Assembly: GCA_033002965.1 (NCBI GenBank) | Contig: JAURVB010012907.1 | Coordinates: 1 to 64,000, forward strand | Source: Piper betle | Taxonomy: Eukaryota; Streptophyta; Magnoliopsida; Piperales; Piperaceae | Direction of reading: 5' to 3' | Length of the DNA: 64,000 nucleotides | Shown: piece by piece, positions 34,090 through 45,463 of the stretch | Layout: every line of letters starts with the position of its first letter | How positions within the stretch are numbered: position 1 is the first letter of the stretch | Notes under the pieces: generated by a model | What the model saw: only the letters and a program-made list of their open reading frames with translations | Told to the model about the DNA's origin: nothing | The model's database searches: none | Translations under genes and position numbers: made by a program

Positions 34090-34586
34090 GCTTTTATCTC
34101 AACCGACCCCAGGGGAGGTCTCATAGGGCATCCTACCCCAAGGCCTACTAAGGGCCTAACCAAACTTGGAGAGGCTTGAGAAGGCTGGGAAGAGCATTGG
34201 GTAAGAAGTGGGGAGGAGAGAAGAATAAGGGATGGTCGGGTGGAAGAGGGAAAAGGAGAGAAAATGGGTGGTGAAGAGATGTATTTACAGAAAAGAAAAC
34301 AACTCTAGCACAAGGGTGCTCTCCCAGTGCTTTTGCTCTGGCTTCTACAAGGCGGACCATAGATTTATCAAATCAAGACCAGGCGAGCCTCCTAGGCCAA
34401 GCCGCACACAAAGTCGACTCAATTTTCTGGGTGCAAGAGTGCTGGCGTAGCATCTTTACTCTAAAAAAGGGGGAAATTTTCAAATTTCGGCATAAGGATA
34501 TGGGTTAGCACCTTTCACCCAAAGTTGAGGCCTGACCCTAAATGGGTTGGCGCAACGGCACTGCCAACGCGCCTTTGCGCCAGAGC
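34090..34586 (-). repeat. Repeat family X, copy 2
   Basis: In reverse complement it has the same organisation as 10060-10600: GC-rich gcaacggcac, gccaacgcgcctttgcgcc and a purine-rich tract (gaagagcattgggtaagaagtgg, aaaaggagag). It ends abruptly at about 34587 where the long LTR begins. Confidence 0.5.
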
Positions 34587-35659
34587 CTAACAATAAATAT
34601 TTAATAACAATATTTTACTATTTTCTTTTCCCAACAATAAATAAATATTTAATAATATTGTTTTCCTTCTGATGTATTGTTTCACACTAATTTTTCAGCC
34701 AATTTTTCTTTTGTATTAAGTACGACATCTTAATTACATTAGAATAATTCATTGACTAATTCAATACATTGTGCATTGATCAATGTATTTACTCAATAGA
34801 TGTCACATTGATAAATGTATTCATTCAATGTAACTTCATAGTACGTTTCATATTTCAACATATGTAATCAATTTATTCGTACTTTTAAGAGGTTAAAGAT
34901 ACTTTTAATTAAGTAAGTTATGAAATGGACAACATATGAACAATGTGGAGAACAATATGGATGAAGTGTTAATTGGTTAGACCAGTGGTCGATAAATGCC
35001 TTAAAGGTAATAGGTTATGGGTAAGGGATTCTTGATCAATAGTTGTTGGGGAATTAAATGGTCATCACATTTCGTTTCCGAATAAGGCTAGCTTGCTTGC
35101 GGACAACTTATATGGACATTTTGTCTAAAAGCCAACAATTATATATCATGTAGTAGAAATAGTGCATACTTGGTATTGCGTGCACGTGTATATATATAGC
35201 AACTTTTCTTCTAATTCTCAAAACCTTAGTAGAGCGCCTCTTTTTTATCTTCTCCATCATCGATCATTCTTGGCAAGATTTTCTTGATGAAGATTTTCCT
35301 GAAGAAGAATGATGGTGATACATAGTTGGCAATATGATTTATTATCAAATCCTAGATTAAGGTTAGTAATGAATCTAATCCAATTAATTGATAGTGTCAT
35401 TATATATCACATGAATTATTGCTTTGGTTTTATGTTTAGTGTATTGATCTTTAATAATTGGAGTAGATAATAAATTTTATACACAATGGATTTAATTAGA
35501 ATAAATTTAATTTCACCAAGTCAAATTTTTTGGAATTAAATGTGAATTTTCACACCATAATTTCATGGCTTATTTAGATCCTTATAAATTTTGATTTTGG
35601 TGTTGTTTTGATGAAAAGACAATGTGTTTATGCTAATGATGAAAAAATTTGCCAATTCC

Positions 35660-35830
35660 ACTTAGAATCCGCTGATTTAAATCAAATCAGACGCAATCCG
35701 ATTTGAAAAACCCTGTGAATCAGTTTTTTTATAAAACAGTCGTCGAATCGGCCGATTCACCCCGATTCTGACCGATTCACGGCCGATTCAGAATCAAGGT
35801 AAATCAGTAAGAATCAGTTTTTATGGGTAA
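35660..35830. repeat. Clustered gattca/aatcag motifs
   Basis: At the left part of the foreign segment, gattca, cgattc and aatcag(t) occur many times within 150 bp (aatcggccgattcacc, accgattcacggccgattca). This is either a degenerate short repeat or an array of binding-site-like words. No function can be given. Confidence 0.6.
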
Positions 35831-35869
35831 ATAACGAAAATACCCTAGGTATGACTAAAATACCCTAGG

Positions 35870-36135
35870 GCCCTCCCTCCGCCCGTCCGCCGCTACCGAT
35901 CCTTGCCCCCGCCCTCCCTCTGCTCGTCTACTGCCGCCCCTTCCCTCCGGCCTCGCCCCTCCCTCCACCGCCGATCCCGCGTGCTGCCCCTTGCCTCCGT
36001 CCCTACCTCTGTCGCCGCCCCTTGCCTCCACCCTCCCTCTGCCCATCTGCCGTCATCCCTTCCCTTTGGGCTCACCCCTCCCTCTGCCGCTGACCCCATG
36101 TGCCTCGACCTCCCCCTCTTTCTGCCTCCCCAGTA
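35870..36135. repeat. C-rich low-complexity tract
   Basis: A strongly strand-biased CT-rich block made of variants of ctccctctgcc, gccgccccttccct and cgacctcccc, with degenerate periodicity. It gives long arginine/glycine- or proline/serine-rich frames on both strands that are not credible proteins. Its position upstream of the F-box remnant would suit a 5' UTR or CpG-rich promoter of the captured gene. Confidence 0.6.
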
Positions 36136-37145
36136 TATTATTTTGAAAATTTTCATGCTCTCCCGACACCTTTGCATTTTTTTTTGAAATTTTTCATGCT
36201 TGCCTTTTTTGTTATATTATTTAAGGAAGAAGATGAATTGTTTTGAGTTAGGTTCTCACATCGTGGTTGTTGAGCTTTTTTCCCCCAAATTTACTTATGG
36301 GCGTTTCTTTTAATCTATCTTGAACTCTTGTGTTGGGAAGCTATATATGAGGCTTTTTTTTGTTTTTCATAGGTGACTAGGTGAAATTATTAAGTATTTG
36401 ATAATTCAATGAATTTGGTAATTCTTGATTACAATAAGATATTTCATGCTCTAACTTCGTTTGCTTCTGTGGTAATTGTCTTAAGATTAAGATTTTTCTT
36501 ACCTATTGCTTTGATTGGGTTGGTGGCATGTAGGATTATTTGTATTGCTTTGTTCAATTCATGGGTTTTCTAGACCTGGTTTCAGGGGCCGAGTTGTGAC
36601 TTCTCGTGGCAATGTTTCAAGTACTTGGTTTTTGAAGAACAATTGTATTGCATGTCTAAGCCTGTTATGCATTTATTAGTAGTGAACTTCAGGATTTGTT
36701 TCACTCTATTTGGGAATTGATTTTGCTGTTGTGTTGTGTATTATGATATCAAGCTTGAAACTAGGAATATAGGATAGTGCCTAAGCTTTCCTTTTATCTT
36801 CAGAGTTTATCTGAGTTGAAAATCAACTAATTACTTTTCTTTAATTATTCTTCTTTCATATAATTGACAATATGACATTATGCACATCATTTCTAGCTAT
36901 CCTGGATATGTCTTTAGGTGTTGTTTTAGAGGCACACCTGCCTTAAGAGTTTGTGCCCGATTGCTTCTTGCCATGCTTATTTTTTCTCAAGAAAATGGGT
37001 TTATCTTTACAAGAACTCATGTGTAGATCTAATCTTTTGTTTCTGTCAAGCTCTTAATAATGTGGAAGGGTGATTATTTCCAATAGACGAAAGGCTGTGG
37101 GACATAACATAGCAACAACATGGGGGTAACTTCTCCAAGGAGTCA

Positions 37146-37500
37146 ATGAACCGCAAACAGAACAAGCAATCAGTTAGTTCAAAAAATAAGTACTTAAAGC
37201 CGGGAGCTCTTGCTCAGCTTTGTCATAATCGAGCTGCATTAAGGGTTTGCGCTGACTTAGGTAGAAAAGGGGTTTTTGTCAGTGACTCAAAGAAAGTAAA
37301 TGAGGATGTGCTCGAGACTATGGATGTGGACAAAGCCCCAAATTTGTTGTTCGGAAGTTGTGCCTTTTCCCCAATTGTACCATATAGTTGTGTTGCTCAA
37401 GAGTGCATCCTTGAACACCAAGAACACCTCCAGCCTCAGATTGCATATCTGACACAAGGCTGAAATCTCTTCCCACGGAAATATTGGTACTTCTTTCTTC
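37146..37500 (+). pseudogene. Plant F-box protein gene fragment
   Basis: The frame from 37146 gives MNRKQNKQSVSSKNKYLKPG, then ALAQLCHNRAAL, ADLGRKGVFVSDS and a linker to LEHQEHLQPQIAY. The next bases, in another frame, give TRLKSLPTEIL, the start of an F-box (RL.SLP.E.L). The N-terminal block (KYLKPGALAQ....K, DLGK(R)) and the following F-box match the small plant F-box family that includes Arabidopsis At4g35930; F-box proteins are substrate receptors of SCF ubiquitin ligases. A one-base frameshift lies around 37448. The rest of the F-box is not recognisable downstream; a further exon-like piece may be 37891-37994. The fragment lies inside an LTR, so it is a captured or trapped gene piece. 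Confidence 0.7.
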
Positions 37501-38598
37501 GTATACATTTTTAAAATTTTGTGTAACTTACATCACAACCAACTTAGAGCCGTTTTCCATGTTTTTTAGAAAATTAGAAAAGCAGTATGTATACCAATCA
37601 TCTTTTGATACAATATAGTTATTATAAATGGTTGAACATGCCTTGAATTTTGACTCTTTTTTACCAAGTGCTTCTGGCCTGTTAGTATTATTTTAACTAT
37701 ACCACCCCTGATAGCTAATTTCAAGAGAAGGTGAATGCAAAGATGCCTTTGGCAACTAAACTTCGGCCCCTTCAAGGTTTGAAACTGGTTACTTATTTAT
37801 AAATATATATATACCATTCTCTTTCCATGCATATATAATTTCGTTGAACTAATTTAAATTATTTTTGCATGATTTCACGTGATTAGTAGCCAAGCAGATG
37901 GGAGGAGGAATCTATGTCCAAGTCCAGGCAATTAAACATTGACTCCAAAGATGTTTCAGATAATGAATTAGATGATTTAGTAATAACCATGTAAAATTGT
38001 GCTAAAACCTTGATTTTGTGGACTTGTATTAATGACTTGTTATAATTTGATGGAGCATAAATTATGATATATCCAACGTTAAATTTATGAAATTGTAGTC
38101 TTGTGATGATAAATAGTGATGATCTTTTGTATTTGTTATGTTCTGAGTACGCAAGTAAAATGTTAAGTTATGTTCAGAGAAAGCAAGTAAAATGTTCAAT
38201 TTCAATTTCAATTTCAATTTTCATGCTTATGCTCATGTTTTTAAATTTGTGCTTCTTAGCATGTTAGTACTAAATGGCCTGTAGTGACCAGGACATTTTG
38301 GCTCTCACCTTTGCAGTGCTATACTCGACCTAGGAGTAGATGCATTCCTCTATTGTTTTCAATTAATAAACTAGAAACATTGTTGAGTTTATGAACTTAA
38401 CTTAGTTGGACAGCTGTATTTATGATTTTGATTTATAGGCTTATGCTGTTGGAGATTATGGAAATGATTGAATAATTTTTAGTTCAATTTTGCTTTGCTT
38501 TTTTGGTTAATCCTCTATATGTTATGTTTACACATGCCATATAAGTAATGGCTTCGGTTCCGATCGAATCCCTAAGTAAGCTTTTTGGGGCCATTACA

Positions 38599-38617
38599 AA
38601 ATTGGTATCATTGCAAG
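38599..38617 (+). other. Primer-binding site
   Basis: Directly after LTR end ATTACA, the sequence aaattggtatcattgcaagg is a degenerate tRNA-Met primer site (TGGTATCA, with AT in place of GA). It fixes the LTR border at 38598 and plus orientation of the element. Confidence 0.8.
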
Positions 38618-38769
38618 GTTTACCATAATTGACTGAGTATAGACATATAAATCTTACTGTGTCGAAAATTGCTTATTTGAGTTCACTATTCCTAAAGATA
38701 GATTAATAGTTGCATCTAATGAAATCTAGTAGAATCGATGTTTAGGTTTGCCTTTCTATCATATGCAGA

Positions 38770-39400
38770 AGGGCAGGAAGGCCACCAAGTCAATGGATCT
38801 AAAGTGTAATTAGCAGCAGTAGCAACTGAACAACCTTCAGCAAGATGTGAACGAAATTAGCGTAACTGTGAACTAGATGGATCAAATGTTGCAGATGTTC
38901 AGGAAAGCTCAACAAGGAAATGCCAATGTCAACAACACAACTAATGTTGTTGATGGAGGTAATGCTGGAATGAACCTGGAGGCAGAAGGCCAGGGTTGGA
39001 ATGTGCCACCACCACTAATGGTGAAACAACCGCTTCATCAACCAGTACCGCAACAAGTTCAGTTGTTGATTCCACAACAGGTTCAGCAACCTCTGCAACA
39101 GCAAGTGCTGCCACCACAGTACATGGTGGAAAAGTTCATCAAGAAAGAGGAACAAATGAGACCCAACAATAACAACATTAACAACAGGGGAAACAATAAT
39201 AGGGGTAGGCAAAATAATGTCAAACAATATCAACCACACTAGCAATAGATGAATAATCCAGTCTGCAATAGGTAGAACATGAGGCATACTGGTGAGTGTC
39301 TTGTGGCAACAAATAAGTACTTTGGTAGTGGTGAAAGGGGTCATTTCAAGTGGGATTGCCTAAAGAAGAAGAATCTAAGTTAGGCTCAGCTAGGGGCAGT
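38770..39400 (+). pseudogene. gag remnant with lost zinc knuckle
   Basis: The frame at 38877-39242 shows a glutamine/proline-rich segment (PQQVQLLIPQQVQQPLQQQ), then VEKFIKKEEQ and an Asn/Arg-rich tail (NNRGNNNRGRQNN), the layout of plant gag flanking regions. The capsid domain expected between FIK and the Asn/Arg-rich part is missing. At about 39305-39365 the frame YFGSGERGHFKWDCLKK corresponds to the zinc knuckle CFxCGExGHFxxDC, but the first two cysteines read Tyr and Ser. Stops occur at 39241 and after the knuckle. Confidence 0.7.
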
Positions 39401-39849
39401 TAATGCCATGGATGCAAGGTGTAACAACTTAGTCCAAGTATGATTATGTTTTGTGATATTTTTGCAATGTTGCACTTTGATTCTATATGCACACACTCTT
39501 TTATATCACACTCCTTAGTAAGAAAGTTGAAGATTAAGACGAAACCTTTAGAGATTTCATTACTAGTTAAGACCCTTAGTGGTGAAGAGGCATTAGTAGA
39601 TTAGCTGGTAGAATTTGTTGTATCCATACAAGGTGTCTAAGTAGTTTGGGATCGTGTGTTGTTATCATCTCTAAAGGATAGATGTTATACTAGGAATGGA
39701 TTAGCTAGATAAAAATCACTGTATGATAGTGTGTAAGGATAGAAAGGTCTACACTTAACCAGGAAGAAGAAGATGTTACTTTTCAAGGAGCACGAGCTGA
39801 AAATGGTACATATATTTTCTTTTATGCGTATGTGACAGAGTACCTCAAT

Positions 39850-40580
39850 AAGGGATGTCAGGTTTTTCTAGTTATTATCGTACTAGATGACGGGACTAGT
39901 AGTAGTGACCCTATAAATAAGAAAGTAGTTTTGGAGTTTCCTAATGTATTTCTGGAAGATGTTCCAGGGTTACCGCTGAAAAGATAGTTGGAGTTTGCAA
40001 TTAACCTTCAACCATAGACAACGCTAATTTCTAAAGCACTATAAAGAATGGCACCGATGAAATTAAGTGACTTGTAGGAGTAGCAGAAGAAAATGATTGA
40101 CAATGGATTCATTAGACCAAATGTTTCGTTGTGGGGAGCACCAATTCATTTTCTGAAGAAGAAGGATGGTTCATCTCGATTATGTGTAGACTATTGGATG
40201 TTGAATCAAGTAACCATCAAGAATAAGTACTTATTGCCTAGGATAGATGACCTGTTCAATCAGTTGAAATCTCCATGCGTATTTTCCAAGTTTGACCCTA
40301 TATTTGAATATCATCAGTTGTGCACTATGGAGGATGATATTCCAGAGAGTGCCTTTAGGGCAGCTATTTTTATGAACCTCCCGAATAGGGTCTTCCTTTA
40401 CTATTTATTTGACTTCGTGATTTTTTTGTGGATGATATCTTAATCTCCTCTAACAATTAGGAAGATCATGAGAGGCACTTAAGAACGACATTGGATGTGC
40501 TTAGGGAGAATAAGTTGTACACAAAGAGGAGTAAATGTGATTTCTGGATGATGTAAGTTTCATTCCTTTGTTACATTATC
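39850..40580 (+). pseudogene. Protease/reverse transcriptase remnant (Ty3/gypsy)
   Basis: Recognisable RT blocks are FPNVFLEDVPGLP (about 39938), then [65 protein letters not shown] and the catalytic box. The box [10 protein letters not shown] is present at about 40415-40450 but is split by one extra T. Between YHQL and the box the [11 protein letters not shown] segment is shortened. Protease is hardly visible. Plus strand; several stops and frameshifts, so inactive. Confidence 0.85.
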
Positions 40581-41160
40581 TCAAAGGAGAGATAATCAAT
40601 AGATCCAGCCAAGATGAAAGTAGTAATGAGTGGAAACAGTTGATGACGATCATAGAGGTGTGAGGAGTTTCTTTTAGGATTAGGTGGATATCATAGGAGA
40701 TTCATCAAAGATTTCTCTATCATAGCTACTCTACTCATGGGTTTGATAAAGAAGGACATGAAGTTCGAGTGATATGCAAGGTGTGGGAAAACTTTCAAGA
40801 TTTTGAAGAAGTGTCTTACAACAACTTTAGTAGTGACTCTACCTAAGGGTATAGAAGGGACACAAATGCCTCCAATTTGGGATATGGGGTTGTGTCAATG
40901 TAGAATGACAAGACCATCATGCATGCTTCACAATAGTGCCTTCATATCTTCAAAGCACAAACAACTGCCCCAACTTCAAGATCATGGGTTGGATGGATCT
41001 ACTCATGAACTGCTAAGTTTGAAGTGTCATTCTCTTAGCAAGATTTGAAGGATGTGGTTAGAGTACATAAAGGACTATGATTTTAATATTGCTTACCAAC
41101 TAGGTAAGGAGAATGTAGTTGCATATGCTCTTAGTGGATACCCGAGGGCTGAGTTGGGGA
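40581..41160 (+). pseudogene. RNase H remnant
   Basis: Downstream of RT, broken frames preserve GGYHRRFIKDFS (about 40685-40720), FEKTFKILKKCLTT (about 40785-40815) and the end of RNase H, near YDFNIAYQLGKENVVA at 41080-41120, followed by ALS. These are standard steps of gypsy RNase H (LGL.GYYR.FI..FS, L..L.T.AP.L, D....I.Y.PGK.N.VADALSR). Many stops, non-functional. Confidence 0.75.
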
Positions 41161-41389
41161 GTATGATGGTAGTAAGATGGAATACGATGCAAGACATCAT
41201 CGTGGTCACAAGAATTCCAAATTAAGTCTCTTATGGCTAATTTGAGCATTTATAATGATCATGTACAGAAAGTAAAATCAACTCAGGAAAGTGATAACCG
41301 GTTATAAAAGGTTGCTGACTTCGAAGGGTCCATTTCTAAAAGATGAGGATGAGGTGACCAGTCTAAATAGAAGATTATGTGTGCCAAAT

Positions 41390-42400
41390 ATTTAAGAATT
41401 ACGAGAGGAAGTTTTATATGAAGCCCATTGTTTCAAGCACACTATTCATCCAGGAGTGAATAAGATGTACAAGGATATGAAGAGGGTGTACTAGTGGTAG
41501 ACATGAAAAATAATTAAGACTTTGTCTCGAAGTGTTTGACTTAATAGCAAGTGAAGTTCAAACATCAAATGTCAGAAGGATCGTTGTAACCACTTGACAT
41601 TCTGATGTGGAAGTGAGATGATACAATATGTGATTTCGTAGTTGGACTGCTAAGATCAAAGAAAAATCACTAGGCATAAGGTAGGTGATACAACATGAGG
41701 GTGTACTAGTGGTATGATGATACAACTATTTAGGGATAAGGTGGTTAGATACTATGGAGTTACTCTAATAATTGTGTTAGACAGAGATACCAAATTCATG
41801 TCAAAGCCGTGGAAGGATTCCATAAAGAGTTGGGGACACAACTAAATTTTAGTATGACTTTTCATCCTTGGACAGATGGACAGTCGAATAGGATGATTCA
41901 AGTATTACAACAAATGTTCAGGCCATGGGGTTTTAGATTGACGAGGTAGTTGGGAAGACCACTTACTATTTGCAAAGTTCGCATATAACAATAGTTACCG
42001 GTCAGTTATTGGCATGGCTCCATTTGAAGCTCTTTATGAGAGGTACTGTAGATCGTCATCTTGTTAGTTGCATTCAAGGGATCCAATCTTGACTGGTCCA
42101 GAATTGATTTGAACCAAATAGGTAGAGTTAATACACAAGAGGATGAAGGAAGCTCAAAATAGGCAGAAGGCCTATGTAGATCCAAAGAGGAGACACATCA
42201 ATTTCAAGGTTGGAGAGAAAGTCTTACTAAAGATTTCTTCAATGAATGGAGTGATAAGATAGGAAGTTAAGTCCAAGATTCATTGGACCTTTGAAAGGTA
42301 GTAAAATTGATTTATGAGTTAGATTTGCCACAGAACCTTACATTAGCTCAACATGTGTTTCATGTTTCTAATTTGACAAATCTCATGTTATCAATTATAG
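41390..42400 (+). pseudogene. Integrase remnant
   Basis: Fragments in changing frames: LREEVLYEAHCFKHTIHPGV (zinc-binding start, about 41400), NKMYKDMKRVY, then RLTK-less, partly deleted core with STNLVLDRDTKF-like reading at about 41770-41800, FHPWTDGQS at about 41865, then YNSYRSVIGMAPFEALYE at about 41990-42040, and the C-terminal VGEKVLLK at 42205-42230. This order matches gypsy integrase. Between 41500 and 41750 the sequence is scrambled or duplicated (gggtgtactagtggta occurs twice, about 41487 and 41698). Confidence 0.8.
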
Positions 42401-42600
42401 TGTGATGAAGCTTAAAGTGGACATGAAGCCCTTGAAGATTCTTGAACGTAAGGAAAGAGTTCTCTATTTGAAGATTATTTTGACGGTGATAGTTTTGTTA
42501 AAAACCTGTACATTGAAGAAAATTACCTAGGAGGTGGAATAAGATATGAGAAGCAAGTTTCATAAGTTATTTCTAATTTAAATTGCAAGGACAACATTTC

Positions 42601-42615
42601 CTAAAGAGGGGAGAT
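42601..42615 (+). other. Polypurine tract
   Basis: ctaaagaggggagat immediately precedes the LTR start TGTAATATT. It is the plus-strand primer site and marks the border to the 3' LTR. Confidence 0.85.
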
Positions 42616-43212
42616 TGTAATATTTATAAAATATTTTACTATTTTCTTTTTGAACTAGTAAATATTTAATGATAATGTTTACTATTTAATGTATTAATTC
42701 ACACCAATTTTCAATGTATTTTTTGTATGAAGTACAACATTTTTAGAAAAATTCAATGAATAATTCAATACATAGTGCATTGATTAATGTATTCATTCAT
42801 TACATGACACATTAATAAATGTATTCATTCAATGTAACTTTAATATAACTTCATGGTATATTTTTTTATTTCAACATATAGTAATCAATTTATTCATACT
42901 TTAAAGAGGTTAAAGGTATGTTTATAAGCGAAATATGAAATAGACAGCTTATGAATAGTGTGGACAACAATATGGATGCAGTGTTATTTGGTTAGACTAG
43001 TGGTCCGAGGTCCGATTAATGCTTTGAAGGTAAGGCTCTAGATAAGGGAATCTTGATCAATAGTTGTCAGGGAATTAAACAGTCATCACGTCAAGTTTGT
43101 AAACAATGGTAGTTTACTTGTGGACAACTTATACAAACGTGTTCGTGTAAAAAGCCAAAATTATAGACCATGTAGGAAAATTAGGGGCATACTTGGTATT
43201 ACGAGAAAGTTA

Positions 43213-43243
<31 letters not shown>

Positions 43244-45443
43244 AGCAACTCTTCTCCTTTCTCCCAATTCCCAAAACCTTAGTACAACACCTCTTTTCTA
43301 TCTTCTACACTGTTGATCATCTTTAAAAGATTTTCTTGATGAAGATTGATGGTGACATCATAGTTGGCAATATGATTTATTATCAAATCCTAAATCAAGG
43401 TTAGTAAGGAATCTAGTCTAATTAATTGATTGTATCATTGTTTATCATATGAGTTGTTGCTTTGATTTGATGTTTGGAGTGCTGATCATTAATGATCAGA
43501 GTAGATAATAAATTTTATAAGCAATTGACTTAATTAGAATAGATTTGATTTCACCAAATCAAATTTTTGGCAATTTAAGATGAATTTTCGTAACATAATT
43601 TCATGGTTTATTTAGATCCGTATAAGTTTTTGATTTGGGTGATGTTTTGATGAAAAGACAATATGATTATGTTAGTTATTTGTTGTGGTATCATTTTATG
43701 CATGATTAAAAGAATAAAGATCAAGTTTTTATGATTACTTTCTTGTCGGGAAAGAAGTTGTCTCATTGCAAGCAAAAGCCACAACACTAGTTTAGGCCGT
43801 GGTGTACGTACAAATTATTAATTTCTGAACTTGATTAATTAAAAAAGAACTAATCCATTATGTATGCTTCAAGATAGTGGCATTCATACAAATTATTAAT
43901 ATCTGAACTTGGCTAATTAAAAGTAGAATTATTGAACTATGTTTGATGTACCATCAATTGGTTCCACACAATTGAGTGGTGTAAGAATATAATTTTTAGA
44001 TAATTATGATATTTAAATTAAATTACTTCGATAATTACTAATATATTTTACTAAGATTTTAAGTAGAATTTTAATTAATTAATTTTGTTGCATCAATACT
44101 AATTATATATTCCTGATAGATGCTTATCAATGTATTGCACATTAGATGGCTCATGTCATGCATGCATTATACTTAGAGTAGCTCTAAATATTAATATAAA
44201 TATATTACAATTCAAACTAGCAAATCGTCTGACCATAACATAGATCCATGATTTTAATATATGTTGATATATTTTCATGTTCAGTATGTTAAGTGGTAGA
44301 TTGTCATGATTCAGGCTTACTAAATTAGCTTAGTAAAAAAAGTTAAAACTTAATTTAGTAAATTCAGGGCAAGACAAGTTTGGTAATCAGATCTAGTTTT
44401 CCTGAGGAGGTTAATTAAAATCCTAGAAATCAAGACTAGTTATCAATTATTAGTATTAGTTATTAGGTTCTGGCTACATCTTGAGGTTTCCAGGTAATTT
44501 CATCAGACCAGCTAGTAGATGTACTATATGGTAACTTGCAGAGCACCCCCATTTAGCAAGGTCACTTGTATCAGGCTACTGTGGAGGATGACGCATGTGA
44601 TCACTTATGTGTGTCATGTTGAGAAACTCTTGGGGCACCGATTCTCTCCGGTGTAGACCGGTGACTCCAAACTTCATGTGAAGAAAGCATAATTATGAGA
44701 CCATGTTGAATCACGAGCTATGTCTCCCAGATAAATCAAACTATAATACTAGACTTATTTTAGCAGTGCAAAGGGCTAGCTACCTTAAGGGCTTAAATTA
44801 GGTAGTTCGTGGACTTCAAGTAGTTGAATATAGTTATCATGAGGATGACAAATTATATTTAATCAATAACAAAGAAGCAATTAACATGTTCAGTTAAGTT
44901 ATGCTCAGACCAAACAACATGTTTAGTTAAGTTATGTTCAAAGCAAACAAGTAAACTGTTAAGTTATGGTTAGAGAAAGCAAGTAAAATATTCAGTGAAG
45001 TTATGTTCAGTTTCAATTTCACTTTCTGTTTTCATACTTAAGCTCATGTCTTTATAGTAGTGTTTCCTAGCATGTTAGTACTAAAATAGCATGTACTGAT
45101 TGGGACATTTTGGCTCTCACCTTCATGGGTGTAGGAGTGTCGGTGTTAGAGGTGGAATGAAGATTATACTCAGCCTAGGAGTTGATGCTCTCCTTTATTG
45201 TGTTCATTTAATAAACTATAAACATTACTGAGTATATGAACTCAAGTTAGTTGGATAGTTGTAGTAATATTTTTGATTTATGTTCTTATACTGTTGGAGA
45301 TTATGATAACGGTAGGATAATTTTTAGTTTAATTATATTTTACTTTCATGGTTAACCCTTTATATGTTATGTTTAAGCATGCCACGTAAGTAATGATTTC
45401 GGTTTCGAACAAATCCCTGAGGAAGCTTGTTGGGGTCGTTACA
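42616..45443 (+). mobile_element. LTR (2.83 kb) of Ty3/gypsy element
   Basis: It starts TGTAATATTTATAAAAT after the polypurine tract and ends GGGGTCGTTACA, giving TG...CA termini. It is homologous to the LTR at 34587-38598 over both of the latter's outer parts. It contains a (TA)n run at about 43212-43243. Unexpectedly, its right end is followed by a primer-binding site, see 45444-45463. Confidence 0.85.
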
Positions 45444-45463
45444 AAGTTGGCTTCAGAGCAAGG
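45444..45463 (+). other. Second primer-binding site after the 3' LTR
   Basis: aagttggcttcagagcaagg follows the LTR terminus exactly as the primer site follows the 5' LTR at 38598. A genuine 3' LTR would be followed by a target duplication and host DNA, so this LTR also acts as the 5' LTR of a second, mostly lost, copy. That is a product of LTR-mediated recombination. Confidence 0.75.

Larger units (their letters stand above)
34587..38598 (+). mobile_element. 5' LTR of Ty3/gypsy element, carrying foreign DNA
   Basis: 34587-35650 and about 38135-38598 match the 3' LTR at 42616-45443 (for example ttgatgaaaagacaat and gttaagttatg). The segment in between has no counterpart there and replaces about 1.25 kb of LTR. 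The right end is ...GGGGCCATTACA followed by a tRNA-Met primer site. The left TG terminus has been lost or altered (TAACAATAAATATT instead of TGTAATATTTAT). The foreign DNA includes an F-box gene fragment. Confidence 0.8.

Noticed and set aside
35855..36187. Arg/Gly-rich and Pro/Ser-rich open frames
   Set aside because: The C-rich low-complexity tract is open in several frames on both strands.
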